From Rikenella microfusus (GTDB taxonomy: Bacteria > Bacteroidota > Bacteroidia > Bacteroidales > Tenuifilaceae): a stretch of DNA of 51,316 bases. The stretch covers positions 1-51,316 of the forward strand of contig DYKO01000020.1 in NCBI GenBank assembly GCA_020722565.1. The letters run 5' to 3'. Below are positions 30,877 to 39,289 of the stretch, one piece after another (within the stretch, counting starts at the first letter, position 1; every line of letters starts with the position of its first letter). The notes beneath the pieces were generated by a model. That model saw only the letters and a program-made list of their open reading frames with translations. It was not told the DNA's origin and made no database searches. The translations under genes were made by a program, and so were the position numbers.

Positions 30877-30881
30877 CTCAG

Positions 30882-31172
30882 TTAAATGTTGCTATAAAAA
30901 TCAATCTTATCTCCTTCCTTAAGCGTTACAATTGCCTTCTTGTAGCTGTTGGTACGACCAACCAAAGCTCCCGTACGTGTGTAACGAGACTTTACCTTTC
31001 CAGCATAACGCATAGTATTTACCGAGTTTACGGTTACCCCGTAAAGCTCTTCTATGGCTTTCTTAATTTGTAACTTATTGGCTCTCTTATCCACGATAAA
31101 GCCATACTGGCTTACCTTTTCGGTTAAGCGCTCCATCTTTTCAGTTACAACTGGTTTTATCAGTATGTCCAT
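30882..31172 (-). CDS. rplW: 50S ribosomal protein L23
   Basis: uL23 (96 aa) is the docking site for trigger factor, SRP and SecYEG at the tunnel exit. It starts [19 protein letters not shown] and has the [22 protein letters not shown] segment. Normal length; 12 bases after rplD. Confidence 0.99.
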   Translation of the reverse strand: MDILIKPVVTEKMERLTEKVSQYGFIVDKRANKLQIKKAIEELYGVTVNSVNTMRYAGKVKSRYTRTGALVGRTNSYKKAIVTLKEGDKIDFYSNI

Positions 31173-31184
31173 GGCGATTCCTAA

Positions 31185-31817
31185 TTATGATACCTTAAAC
31201 ATTTTGTTCAGAACATCAACAGAACCCTCAGTTAACACCAACATATTGGCGTTTAATAAATCATAAGTATTTATGTTTGAAGCACTTAAAACCGATTGAC
31301 TCTGTAAATTTCTGGACGACAAATATATGTTTTTATTTGGCTCGCCAAACACAAACAAGGTTTTTTTATCGGCTACATTGAGGTTCTTGCAGATGTTTAC
31401 AAATTCCTTGGTTTTTGGGGCTTCAATATTGAAGTCCTCAACTACAAGAATGGCATTCTCTTTTACCTTGTAAGCCAGAGCGCTTTTACGAGCTAATTGC
31501 TTTACCTTCTTGTTCAGCTTAAAGCTGTAATCTCGGGGAATAGGGCCAAATATGCGTCCACCTCCACGGAAAAGGGGTGACTTGATACTACCGGCACGGG
31601 CAGTACCAGTACCTTTCTGCTTTTTCAGCTTACGGGTACTACCGGAAACCTCGTTACGCTGTTTAGATTTGTGGGTACCCTGACGCCTATTGGCTAGAAT
31701 TTGTTTTACGTCAAGGTAAATGGCATGGTCGTTGGGTTCGATAGCAAAAATCGAATCCTCAAGCTGAATGGTCCTGCCGGTTTCCTTCCCTGATATGTTA
31801 AGTACCTTGATTTCCAT
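31185..31817 (-). CDS. rplD: 50S ribosomal protein L4
   Basis: uL4 (210 aa) has a globular domain on the 50S surface and an extended loop lining the exit tunnel (about 45-100: [20 protein letters not shown] ... [12 protein letters not shown] ... FGPIPRDYS). In E. coli L4 represses its own S10 operon. The ATG overlaps the rplC stop by one base. Confidence 0.99.
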   Translation of the reverse strand: MEIKVLNISGKETGRTIQLEDSIFAIEPNDHAIYLDVKQILANRRQGTHKSKQRNEVSGSTRKLKKQKGTGTARAGSIKSPLFRGGGRIFGPIPRDYSFKLNKKVKQLARKSALAYKVKENAILVVEDFNIEAPKTKEFVNICKNLNVADKKTLFVFGEPNKNIYLSSRNLQSQSVLSASNINTYDLLNANMLVLTEGSVDVLNKMFKVS

Positions 31818-32434
31818 TACTTTTCAATAATTATGTATGAACCCTTAGCTCCCGGAATGGAACCTTTAACAAGTAATAGGTTGCTTTCGGGAAGCACCTT
31901 CAGAACACGTAGGTTGATAATTTTAACGCTATCGCCACCAGTTCTACCAGCGAGGCGCTTGCCGGGAAGTACCCTTGAGGGGAACGACGAAGCACCCATT
32001 GAACCGGGATGCCGCTGACGGTTGTGCTGACCATGGGTTTGGCCACCTACGCCACCAAAACCGTGACGCTTCACAACTCCCTGAAATCCCTTACCCTTGG
32101 TGATGCCTACCACATCAACCCAGGTATCGTTGTTAAAAATATCAACTTTTACAACATCGCCTAACTGCAAACCTTCCCAATCGCGGAACTCAACTAACTT
32201 GCGTTTTGGGGTTGTGTTGGCTTTCTTAAAGTGGCCAAGCATGGGCCTGCTGGTGTGTTTTTCCTTTTTGTCATCGTAGGCTAACTGAATGGCTGAATAT
32301 CCATCGTTTTCAGCTGTTTTAACCTGGGTGACAAAGCAAGGACCAGCCTCAATTACGGTGCAGGGGATATTTTTTCCGTCCTCACCGAATACGGAAGTCA
32401 TTCCGATTTTTCGTCCAATCAATCCTTGTGGCAT
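31817..32434 (-). CDS. rplC: 50S ribosomal protein L3
   Basis: uL3 (205 aa) reaches into the peptidyl transferase centre. It starts [20 protein letters not shown] and contains the loop [17 protein letters not shown] and then [18 protein letters not shown], the region mutated in linezolid- or tiamulin-resistant strains of other species. 25 bases after rpsJ; overlaps rplD by one base. Confidence 0.99.
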   Translation of the reverse strand: MPQGLIGRKIGMTSVFGEDGKNIPCTVIEAGPCFVTQVKTAENDGYSAIQLAYDDKKEKHTSRPMLGHFKKANTTPKRKLVEFRDWEGLQLGDVVKVDIFNNDTWVDVVGITKGKGFQGVVKRHGFGGVGGQTHGQHNRQRHPGSMGASSFPSRVLPGKRLAGRTGGDSVKIINLRVLKVLPESNLLLVKGSIPGAKGSYIIIEK

Positions 32435-32459
32435 TGTCTTAACAATTTACAATTCACAC

Positions 32460-32765
32460 TCATACTTTAATTTCTACTTCGACTCCACTGGGAAGTTCGA
32501 GCTTCATAAGAGCATCGATGGTTTTCGCATTGGAGCTGTAGATATCGAGCAAACGTTTATAGGAGCTCAACTCAAATTGCTCCCTCGACTTCTTGTTCAC
32601 GAATGTTGAGCGGTTTACGGTAAAAATCCGCTTATGGGTAGGAAGCGGAATAGGACCGCTCACCACAGCGCCTGTAGCCTTAACCGTTTTCACGATTTTT
32701 TCAGCCGACTTATCAACCAGGTTGTGGTCGTACGATTTGAGTTTAATTCTAATTTTTTGGCTCAT
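32460..32765 (-). CDS. rpsJ: 30S ribosomal protein S10 (NusE)
   Basis: uS10 (101 aa) in the 30S head; as NusE it also links RNA polymerase-bound NusG/NusB to the ribosome. It begins [20 protein letters not shown], and the loop [23 protein letters not shown] is conserved. It follows fusA directly (26 bases) because tuf is absent from this locus. Confidence 0.99.
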   Translation of the reverse strand: MSQKIRIKLKSYDHNLVDKSAEKIVKTVKATGAVVSGPIPLPTHKRIFTVNRSTFVNKKSREQFELSSYKRLLDIYSSNAKTIDALMKLELPSGVEVEIKV

Positions 32766-32791
32766 TGTACTTATCAGTAAATAGTAATAAA

Positions 32792-34909
32792 TTATTCAAT
32801 CTCTTTAAGTTCCTTACCCTTGGACTTTTCTACAATCTCTTTAGCCAGAGCTGCAGGTACCTCAGCGTAATGAGAGAACTCCATAGTAGAAGTTGCACGA
32901 CCCGAGGTTAGGGTACGGAGTACGGTTACATAACCAAACATTTCTGAAAGGGGTACCTTTGCCTTTACAACGCGTGCATTGCCCTTTGATTCCATGCCAG
33001 CAATTTGACCACGACGCTTATTTAAATCGCCGATTACATCGCCCATACTCTCTTCGGGGGTTACCACCTCAACCGACATAATGGGCTCAAGTAATACGGG
33101 GGCAGCTTTGGGACATGCACTACGAAATCCATAACGAGCTGCTATTTCAAATGAAAGTGAATCGGAGTCAACTGGGTGGAATGAACCGTCTTTCAAAACC
33201 ACCTTCATGCTGGGAATGGCGAATCCGGCAAGCACCCCATTGTTCATGGCAATTTCAAAGCCTTTTTGAACTGATGGGATATACTCACGAGGAATGTTTC
33301 CACCCTTAACTTCGTCGATGAACTGAAGGCCTGTTATGCCCTCATCAGCAGGTCCGATTTCAAAAATAATATCGGCAAACTTACCACGACCACCGGTCTG
33401 CTTCTTGAACACCTCACGATGTGAAACAGTTTTAGTAAGAGCCTCCCTGTAGGCAACCTGGGGTGCACCCTGATTTATCTCAACGTTGAACTCGCGGCGA
33501 AGACGGTCAACAATAATTTCAAGATGAAGTTCACCCATACCATTTATAACAGTTTGCCCACTATCGGAGTCAGTATTTACGCGGAAAGTGGGATCCTCTT
33601 CGGCCAATTTACTTAACGCCATACCCAGTTTATCCAAATCTTTTTGGGTTTTGGGTTCAATGGCTAAACCAATTACAGGTTCAGGAAAGGTCATAGCCTC
33701 AAGGGCTATGGGTTTTTCCTCGATACAAAGTGTATCGCCGGTGCGTAAATCCTTGAAACCTACTGCAGCACAAATGTCGCCAGCTTCGCAAAAATCAATA
33801 GGGTTCTGCTTGTTGGCATGCATTTGATACAAGCGGCTAATACGCTCCTTCTTACCGGTACGGGTATTGAACACGTAGCTACCGCTATCAATTTTTCCTG
33901 AGTAAACCCTAATAAAAGCCAAACGGCCTACATACGGGTCTGAGGCAATCTTGAATGCCAGTCCGCAGAAAGGCTCCTCGATATAGGGTTTTCGTACCTC
34001 TAAATCATCAGTATTAGGATTGGTCCCAGTAATATCGCCCTTGTCTATGGGGCTAGGCAGAAATGCCACAACGGCATCGAGTAGGCGCTGGATACCCTTA
34101 TTCTTAAAAGCGGCACCGCAAAGCACAGGAACAATCGACATGTCAATGGTGGCCTTGCGAATGGTTGCAACTATCTCGTCCTTGGTTATTGAATTGGGAT
34201 CTTCAAAGAAACGCTCCAGTAACTCATCGTTGTATGAGGCAACTGCCTCAATAAGTTTTTCACGCCACTGGTTAACCTCATCCTTCATTTTATCGGGAAC
34301 GGGTTCCAAACGGTAGTTAACCGTTTTGCTATTCTCATCGTCGAACCAAATTACCGCCTTGTTTTCAATAAGGTCAACCAGTCCAATAAAGTTGTCCTCA
34401 GCACCAATGGGCAAATGTATGGGTACAGGGTTGGCACCGAGTTTATCCTTTATTTGCTGAACCACAGAAAGGAAATCGGCTCCCACGCGGTCCATCTTAT
34501 TAACAAAAGCGATTCTTGGAACCCGGTACTTATCGGCCTGACGCCAAACAGTTTCGCTTTGGGGTTCAACGCCCCCCACTGCGCAGAATGTAGCAATGGC
34601 ACCATCGAGCACTCGGAGCGACCGTTCTACCTCAACGGTAAAGTCAACGTGTCCCGGAGTGTCAATTACATTAATTTGGTACTGTTTGTTTTCGTAGTTC
34701 CAGAATGTAGTTGTAGCTGCTGAGGTAATAGTAATACCACGTTCCTGTTCCTGAACCATCCAGTCCATTGTGGCCGCACCATCGTGTACCTCACCAATTT
34801 TATGTGTTTTACCCGTATAAAAAAGAATACGTTCAGTTGTGGTGGTTTTACCGGCATCGATGTGGGCCATAATGCCAATATTGCGAGTATATCGTAAATC
34901 TCTGCTCAT
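32792..34909 (-). CDS. fusA: Elongation factor G (canonical)
   Basis: EF-G (705 aa) drives translocation and, with RRF, ribosome recycling using GTP. All G motifs are canonical: AHIDAGKT (15-22), RGIT switch I (57-60), DTPGHVDF (83-90) with catalytic H88, NKMD (137-140) and GAAFKNKG. Domain IV keeps the [10 protein letters not shown] loop and HPVDSD. It serves as an internal control for the altered paralogue across the divergent spacer. Third gene of the superoperon, after rpsG and before rpsJ. Confidence 0.99.
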   Translation of the reverse strand: MSRDLRYTRNIGIMAHIDAGKTTTTERILFYTGKTHKIGEVHDGAATMDWMVQEQERGITITSAATTTFWNYENKQYQINVIDTPGHVDFTVEVERSLRVLDGAIATFCAVGGVEPQSETVWRQADKYRVPRIAFVNKMDRVGADFLSVVQQIKDKLGANPVPIHLPIGAEDNFIGLVDLIENKAVIWFDDENSKTVNYRLEPVPDKMKDEVNQWREKLIEAVASYNDELLERFFEDPNSITKDEIVATIRKATIDMSIVPVLCGAAFKNKGIQRLLDAVVAFLPSPIDKGDITGTNPNTDDLEVRKPYIEEPFCGLAFKIASDPYVGRLAFIRVYSGKIDSGSYVFNTRTGKKERISRLYQMHANKQNPIDFCEAGDICAAVGFKDLRTGDTLCIEEKPIALEAMTFPEPVIGLAIEPKTQKDLDKLGMALSKLAEEDPTFRVNTDSDSGQTVINGMGELHLEIIVDRLRREFNVEINQGAPQVAYREALTKTVSHREVFKKQTGGRGKFADIIFEIGPADEGITGLQFIDEVKGGNIPREYIPSVQKGFEIAMNNGVLAGFAIPSMKVVLKDGSFHPVDSDSLSFEIAARYGFRSACPKAAPVLLEPIMSVEVVTPEESMGDVIGDLNKRRGQIAGMESKGNARVVKAKVPLSEMFGYVTVLRTLTSGRATSTMEFSHYAEVPAALAKEIVEKSKGKELKEIE

Positions 34910-34942
34910 CTATCTCCTACCTTCCTCGTAATATTTTTAGAT

Positions 34943-35419
34943 TTAGAAACGGAAATGTGCAAAAGCTTTGTTAGCCTCAGCCATCTTATGCATATCTTCT
35001 TTGCGTTTGAAAGCGCCACCTTCCTGGTTGTAGGCTGCGATAATTTCAGCGGCTAGTTTATCGCTCATTCCCTTACCGGCACGCTTACGGGCGAACTGGA
35101 TAAGGTTTTTCATTGAAAGCGACTCTTTGCGCTCGGGGCGAACCTCAGTGGGCACCTGGAATGTGGCTCCACCAACCCTGCGGCTTTTTACCTCAACCTG
35201 AGGGGTAACATTTTCAAGCGCGGTTCTCCAAATCTCCAGCGGCGATTTTCCTGCATCCTTCATGCGCTTGTCGACTAAATCCAACGCATTGTAAAAGATA
35301 TCGAATGCAATGCTCTTTTTACCCTGAACCATTAGGTTATTCACAAACTTGGTAACCTTTACATCACCGTACTTGGGATCGGGTAAAATGATTCGTTTTT
35401 TTGGTTTTGCTTTTCTCAT
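34943..35419 (-). CDS. rpsG: 30S ribosomal protein S7
   Basis: uS7 (158 aa) nucleates the 3' major domain of 16S rRNA and lies beside E-site tRNA. It has the [22 protein letters not shown] start, [21 protein letters not shown] hairpin region and the C-terminal [23 protein letters not shown]. 24 bases after rpsL, 33 before fusA. Confidence 0.99.
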   Translation of the reverse strand: MRKAKPKKRIILPDPKYGDVKVTKFVNNLMVQGKKSIAFDIFYNALDLVDKRMKDAGKSPLEIWRTALENVTPQVEVKSRRVGGATFQVPTEVRPERKESLSMKNLIQFARKRAGKGMSDKLAAEIIAAYNQEGGAFKRKEDMHKMAEANKAFAHFRF

Positions 35420-35443
35420 TGTTCAACCAATTGAGGTTAACTT

Positions 35444-35824
35444 TTACTTTTTAGCTTTGGGCCTCTTAGCACCGTATTTTGAGCGACCCTGTTTACGACC
35501 CTCAACTCCGGAGGCATCGAGAGTACCGCGGATTAGGTGATAACGTACACCAGGCAAGTCCTTTACCCTACCCCCACGGATAAGCACGATGGAGTGCTCC
35601 TGCAAGTTGTGACCTTCTCCAGGAATGTAGGCGTTAACCTCCTTACCGTTAGTAAGCCTAACCCTGGCAACCTTCCGCATAGCCGAATTTGGCTTTTTAG
35701 GTGTAGTGGTGTACACTCGTACACATACACCTCGTCTCTGAGGACAAGCATCAAGCGCAGGGGCTTTACTCTTATCCACCAGTTTAGACCTTCCTTTTCT
35801 TACTAGTTGCTGAATTGTTGGCAT
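35444..35824 (-). CDS. rpsL: 30S ribosomal protein S12
   Basis: uS12 (126 aa) sits in the decoding centre. The segments [14 protein letters not shown] (K43/K44) and [13 protein letters not shown] (K88, D89) are those where streptomycin-resistance changes occur; here they carry the ordinary susceptible-type lysines. D89 is the usual methylthiolation site. First gene of the superoperon, with two tandem promoter-like elements upstream. Confidence 0.99.
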   Translation of the reverse strand: MPTIQQLVRKGRSKLVDKSKAPALDACPQRRGVCVRVYTTTPKKPNSAMRKVARVRLTNGKEVNAYIPGEGHNLQEHSIVLIRGGRVKDLPGVRYHLIRGTLDASGVEGRKQGRSKYGAKRPKAKK

Positions 35825-35863
35825 AAATGCTAATTATGGTTAATTTATTTTTAAAACGGACTG

Positions 35864-35892
35864 CAAAGGTATTGTTTTTTTTATTATTACAA
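35864..35892 (-). promoter_or_regulatory. Promoter P1 of the rpsL superoperon (TTG-N18-TACCTTTG)
   Basis: On the minus strand TTG (35892-35890), 18 bases, then TACCTTTG (35871-35864) match the Bacteroidota -33/-7 consensus. Transcription would begin near 35858, giving a leader of about 34 nt before rpsL. Confidence 0.65.
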
Positions 35893-35907
35893 TACCCCAT
35901 CAACTTT

Positions 35908-35926
35908 TTTGCTGAATTTCAGCAAA
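35908..35926. repeat. 8-bp inverted repeat between promoters P2 and P1
   Basis: TTTGCTGA and TCAGCAAA are separated by ATT. It lies in the leader of the P2 transcript and just upstream of the P1 -33 box. Without a U tract on either side it is unlikely to be a terminator; it could be a protein-binding site or an RNA hairpin. Confidence 0.5.
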
Positions 35927-35940
35927 TTTAGCCGATAGTT

Positions 35941-35954
35941 TTTGCGGCCGCAAA
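35941..35954. repeat. 14-bp perfect palindrome overlapping promoter P2
   Basis: TTTGCGGCCGCAAA is perfectly self-complementary and stands out by its GC core in AT-rich DNA. It shares the last four bases of the P2 -7 element and covers its expected transcription start, the position of an operator. Confidence 0.55.
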
Positions 35955-35981
35955 GGTAAATCTTTTACTTTAAAAAAACAA
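35951..35981 (-). promoter_or_regulatory. Promoter P2 of the rpsL superoperon (TTG-N20-TACCTTTG)
   Basis: On the minus strand TTG (35981-35979), 20 bases, then TACCTTTG (35958-35951). The -7 octamer is identical to that of P1. Leader to rpsL about 120 nt. Confidence 0.65.
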
Positions 35982-36133
35982 CATTGATTTATAGAATATT
36001 ATCACGCCGCTTCTGAAAAAATCAAAAACATGGGGCAGCAATCAAAAAATCTTTCTTTTTAATTAGTTCATTTCATATAGAAGCATTTTGTGCATTTTTT
36101 GCAAAACCTATATGTACGTCATTAAGACACATG

Positions 36134-36177
36134 GAAACAAAACAAAATAAAACAAAACAAAACATAACATAACGAAA
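36134..36177. repeat. Low-complexity (AAAAC)n tract
   Basis: About eight imperfect copies of AAAAC/AACAT-type units in a row (AAACAAAACAAAATAAAACA and on). It lies midway between the divergent promoters; A-tract spacing suggests intrinsic curvature, or it may be simple slippage. Confidence 0.7.
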
Positions 36178-36249
36178 CTTTTACCATTTTAATGGCCCTC
36201 AGCATACGATTAAAAATGTTTAACAACATGTAGCAACGACTAAAATTTA

Positions 36250-36279
36250 TTTGACAGAAACAAAATTTTGCTATTTTTG
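36250..36279 (+). promoter_or_regulatory. Promoter of fusA2 (TTTG-N18-TATTTTTG)
   Basis: TTTG (36250-36253), 18 bases, TATTTTTG (36272-36279): the best full match to the Bacteroidota promoter consensus in the window. The start would be near 36285, leaving a leader of about 140 nt, much longer than for most genes here. Confidence 0.65.
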
Positions 36280-36322
36280 GAGCTACTCAAAAAATGACTA
36301 TGCCCTTTCCCATGCCTCATTT

Positions 36323-36350
36323 TAAGTATGGCCTTTGGGGTTATACCTTA
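36323..36350 (+). promoter_or_regulatory. Possible hairpin in the fusA2 leader
   Basis: TAAGTATGGCC pairs with GGTTATA(C)CTTA: 11 pairs including two G-U, one bulged C, five-base loop. There is no U tract, so it is not a terminator. It could contribute to post-transcriptional control of fusA2; weak on sequence alone. Confidence 0.25.
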
Positions 36351-36423
36351 AATTATATAATGTAATGGGAATTGGCGGTTGAAAAAAATAACCGAATGTT
36401 AAACCTAAACAAGCGTAAAACGC

Positions 36424-38580
36424 ATGAAAACCTATCTAACAGATCAAATTAGAAATATTGCCTTACTGGGGAATACCGGCTCGGGTAAGACCTTATTAGC
36501 CGAGTCGATGATGTTTGAGGGTAAGGTAATTGAGCGTAAGGGAACCATTGATGGGAAAAACACCGTTTCGGACTACACCGAAATTGAACAACAAAACCAG
36601 AGATCTATCTTCTCAACGCTACTTTACACCGAATTTAAAAACTGCAAGTTGAATATAATTGATACTCCGGGTTCTGACGATTTTGTAGGGGGAGTTATAA
36701 CCTCTATGTATCCCGTTGATCTACTGGTAATGCTTATAAATGCCCAGTACGGAGTTGAGGTGGGCACCGAGATATTCAGTCGCCATGCTGAAAAGTTACA
36801 AAAGCCAATGCTTTTGGCCATCAACCAGCTTGACCACGATAAGGCCAATTTTGAGGCAACCCTTGAATCGTTGAAGCAGACCTACGGTAATAAGGTAATT
36901 CTTACCCAGTACCCCATTAACACCGGCGCAGGATTCGATGGTTTCATCGATGTGGTTACCATGAAAATGTATAAATTTAAAGGGGATACCGGTATAAGAG
37001 AAGAATTAGCTATTCCCGACAGCGAAATGAGCAAAGCACAAGAACTTCATAACGTTCTAATTGAAGCCGCTGCCGAAAACGATGAATCGCTGATGGAAAA
37101 ATTTTTTGAGCAGGGTTCATTATCAGAAGAAGAGATGCGCTCGGGACTCTCGATGGGTATTCACAACAGAAGCATTTTCCCGGTATTCTGCCTATCTGCA
37201 GTTAAAAATATTGGAACAAAACGATTGATGGATTTCATCATCAATATTGGCCCAAATCCTGCACAATCGTCTATTTTAAAGAATAATAGTACCACACCCA
37301 TTAAATGCGAAGCAGAAGCGCATACTTCAGTATTTATCTTTAAATCGACCATTGAGACTCACATTGGTGAAATCAGCTACTTCCGCGTAATGTCTGGCAA
37401 GGTTACCGAAGGTATGGACATGACCAATGCCAATAATTCTACCAAGGAAAGACTTTCGCAATTATTTGTAGTAGCAGGTAAGAACAGGAATAAGGTTTCT
37501 GAACTGATTGCCGGCGATATTGGGGCTACAGTTAAGCTAAAGAACTCCAAAACCAACCATACGCTATGTGGTTCTGGCCTTGACTTTACATTCGATTCAA
37601 TGGAGTTCCCCGATCCTAAGTACCGCACAGCAGTTAAGCCCAAAAATGAGGCCGAAGTTGAAAAGTTGGGCGAGCTGTTAAACCGTGCACACCAGGAAGA
37701 CCCAACCATACTGGTAGAGCACTCAAAGGAACTCAAACAAATTATTATTTCCGGTCAGGGTGAATTCCACCTCAATATTCTAAAGTGGCAGCTCACCAAC
37801 CTTCACAAACTTGAAGTTGAATTTATCCCGCCTCGTATACCCTATCGTGAAACCATCACCAAGGTTGCCCAGGCTGATTACCGACACAAAAAGCAATCGG
37901 GGGGTGCCGGACAGTTTGGCGAGGTTCATCTGGTTATTGAACCCTATGTAGACGGGAATCCCGATCCTTCTAAGTATAAGGTTAACGGCAAAGAAATAAA
38001 CCTCTCTATTAGAGGTAAAGAAGAAATTTCCTTGGAATGGGGCGGGAAACTGGTATTCTACAACTGTATCGTGGGTGGTGCAATTGATGCGCGCTTTATG
38101 CCTGCCATCCTAAAGGGTATTATGGAAAAGATGGAAGAAGGACCGCTTACCGGATCGTACGCCCGCGATATCCGCGTTGCGGTTTACGATGGTAAAATGC
38201 ACCCGGTTGACTCAAACGAAATATCGTTCAAACTTGCCGGACGTAACGCTTTCAAAAACGCTTTCAAGGAGGCTGGTCCCAAAATTATGGAGCCCATTTA
38301 CGATGTTGAAGTACTTGTTCCCTCCGACCGAATGGGCGATGTTATGAGCGACCTGCAAAACCGTAGGGCTATAATCATGGGAATGGGCAGTGTTAAGGGC
38401 TTTGAGGTTATTAACGCCAAGGTACCCCTTGCAGAACTCAACCGCTACTCTACCACACTATCGTCGTTAACCAGCGGTCGCGCCACCTACACCATGAAGT
38501 TTGCCTCATACGAACAGGTACCCTCCGATGTTCAGGAAAAACTACTCAAGGCATACCAGGAAAAGGAAGAAGAAGAATAA
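36424..38580 (+). CDS. fusA2: EF-G paralogue with altered GTPase motifs (EF-G2 type)
   Basis: A 718-residue protein with all five EF-G domains and normal length, so it should bind the A-site side of the ribosome. The GTPase domain differs from canonical EF-G: the P-loop is GNTGSGKT (16-23), the switch I RGIT is replaced by QNQRSIFST (57-65), DTPGHVDF becomes DTPGSDDF with S84 in place of the catalytic histidine, and NKMD is NQLD (134-137). Domain IV keeps KKQSGGAGQFGEV and HPVDS. In Bacteroides thetaiotaomicron a paralogue called EF-G2 is reported to translocate without GTP hydrolysis and to be induced on carbon limitation by the regulator Cur; this gene fits that type, by inference. It is divergent from the canonical fusA operon, has its own promoter and terminator, and precedes a cyclophilin gene. 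A ribosome-protection (Tet-type) role seems less likely. Confidence 0.9.
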   Translation: MKTYLTDQIRNIALLGNTGSGKTLLAESMMFEGKVIERKGTIDGKNTVSDYTEIEQQNQRSIFSTLLYTEFKNCKLNIIDTPGSDDFVGGVITSMYPVDLLVMLINAQYGVEVGTEIFSRHAEKLQKPMLLAINQLDHDKANFEATLESLKQTYGNKVILTQYPINTGAGFDGFIDVVTMKMYKFKGDTGIREELAIPDSEMSKAQELHNVLIEAAAENDESLMEKFFEQGSLSEEEMRSGLSMGIHNRSIFPVFCLSAVKNIGTKRLMDFIINIGPNPAQSSILKNNSTTPIKCEAEAHTSVFIFKSTIETHIGEISYFRVMSGKVTEGMDMTNANNSTKERLSQLFVVAGKNRNKVSELIAGDIGATVKLKNSKTNHTLCGSGLDFTFDSMEFPDPKYRTAVKPKNEAEVEKLGELLNRAHQEDPTILVEHSKELKQIIISGQGEFHLNILKWQLTNLHKLEVEFIPPRIPYRETITKVAQADYRHKKQSGGAGQFGEVHLVIEPYVDGNPDPSKYKVNGKEINLSIRGKEEISLEWGGKLVFYNCIVGGAIDARFMPAILKGIMEKMEEGPLTGSYARDIRVAVYDGKMHPVDSNEISFKLAGRNAFKNAFKEAGPKIMEPIYDVEVLVPSDRMGDVMSDLQNRRAIIMGMGSVKGFEVINAKVPLAELNRYSTTLSSLTSGRATYTMKFASYEQVPSDVQEKLLKAYQEKEEEE

Positions 38581-38602
38581 ACAACATAATAACTTTACTT
38601 TT

Positions 38603-38634
38603 GGGAAGGCAAAACCAACCGCCTTCCCTTTTTT
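38603..38634 (+). terminator. Rho-independent terminator of fusA2
   Basis: GGGAAGGC (38603-38610) pairs perfectly with GCCTTCCC (38621-38628) around a ten-base loop and is followed by six T. It starts 22 bases after the fusA2 stop. Confidence 0.92.
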
Positions 38635-38638
38635 GTAT

Positions 38639-38646
38639 TATCTTTG
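38639..38646 (+). promoter_or_regulatory. Putative -7 element of the cyclophilin gene (TATCTTTG)
   Basis: TATCTTTG matches TAnnTTTG exactly, immediately after the fusA2 terminator and 18 bases before the ATG at 38665. No -33 TTG at the proper spacing. Confidence 0.45.
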
Positions 38647-38664
38647 CAGTAAATCAGTTACAGC

Positions 38665-39126
38665 ATGAGAACAGCAGAAATTCACACATCAAAGGGTGTT
38701 ATGAATGTTAAGTTTTATGAAGAGGACGCTCCAAATACCGTGGCCAACTTTGTGAAACTCGCCAAGGAAGGCTTTTACGATGGGTTAGCCTTTCACCGCG
38801 TGATCCCCAACTTTGTAATCCAGGGCGGTTGCCCCTATTCGCGCGACATGAAAGACCCTCGCGTAGGGACAGGCGGACCTGGCTATAAAATAAACTGTGA
38901 ACTTACCGGCAATAACCAGTACCACGACCGTGGCGTGTTGTCAATGGCACATGCGGGACGCAACACTGGCGGTTCACAGTTCTTTATTTGCCATAACCGG
39001 CAGAATACCAAACACCTCGACAGACAGCACACTTGCTTTGGAAAGGTTTACGAAGGACTCGATGTTATTGACTCCATAAGAGTTGGCGATATAATCGAAA
39101 AGATTGTTATTATTGAGGATAATTAG
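38665..39126 (+). CDS. Peptidylprolyl isomerase, cyclophilin type
   Basis: A single-domain cyclophilin (153 aa) that speeds cis-trans isomerisation of Xaa-Pro bonds. It has no signal peptide, so it acts in the cytosol. The active-site motifs FHRVIPNFVIQGG (catalytic Arg and Phe) and GGSQFFI are intact, and CFGKVYEGLDVID matches the C-terminal part of the family. It lies after fusA2 but has its own -7 element and terminator, so co-transcription is unlikely. Possible substrates are nascent or refolding proteins; nothing here narrows that. Confidence 0.96.
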   Translation: MRTAEIHTSKGVMNVKFYEEDAPNTVANFVKLAKEGFYDGLAFHRVIPNFVIQGGCPYSRDMKDPRVGTGGPGYKINCELTGNNQYHDRGVLSMAHAGRNTGGSQFFICHNRQNTKHLDRQHTCFGKVYEGLDVIDSIRVGDIIEKIVIIEDN

Positions 39127-39151
39127 TAACAAACTTTTTTTGATGATCAAG

Positions 39152-39186
39152 GCGCTTGTTACTTTTGTAGTAAGCGCTTTGATTTT
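39152..39186 (+). terminator. Rho-independent terminator of the cyclophilin gene
   Basis: An 11-bp stem (GCGCTTGTTAC with GTAGTAAGCGC, two G-U pairs) closes a TTTT loop and is followed by TTTGATTTTAT. 25 bases after the stop. Confidence 0.88.
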
Positions 39187-39289
39187 ATGCCATAAGCATT
39201 AACTTAAGTTCAGGCTGATGTCTTGAAATGAATTTTCAGAAAAGAAATATATCCTTTTGATTAATTTATCGATAGCATAACTTCTGGTT

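Larger units (their letters stand above)
35825..36423. other. Regulatory spacer between the divergent rpsL operon and fusA2
   Basis: This 599-base spacer has no coding frame. Toward rpsL it carries two TACCTTTG promoters (P1, P2), a 14-bp NotI-type palindrome overlapping P2 and an 8-bp inverted repeat between P2 and P1. The middle has an (AAAAC)n tract. Toward fusA2 it has a TTTG-N18-TATTTTTG promoter and a leader of about 140 nt with a possible hairpin. Confidence 0.7.

Noticed and set aside
35908-35926. Inverted repeat upstream of rpsL as an attenuator terminator
   Set aside because: In the direction of rpsL the stem is followed by A residues, so it cannot form an intrinsic terminator; kept only as a repeat.
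36424-38580. fusA2 as a tetracycline-resistance ribosome-protection protein
   Set aside because: Length and chromosomal setting beside the ribosomal operon fit an EF-G paralogue, and Tet-type proteins usually keep canonical GTPase motifs including the DTPGH histidine.
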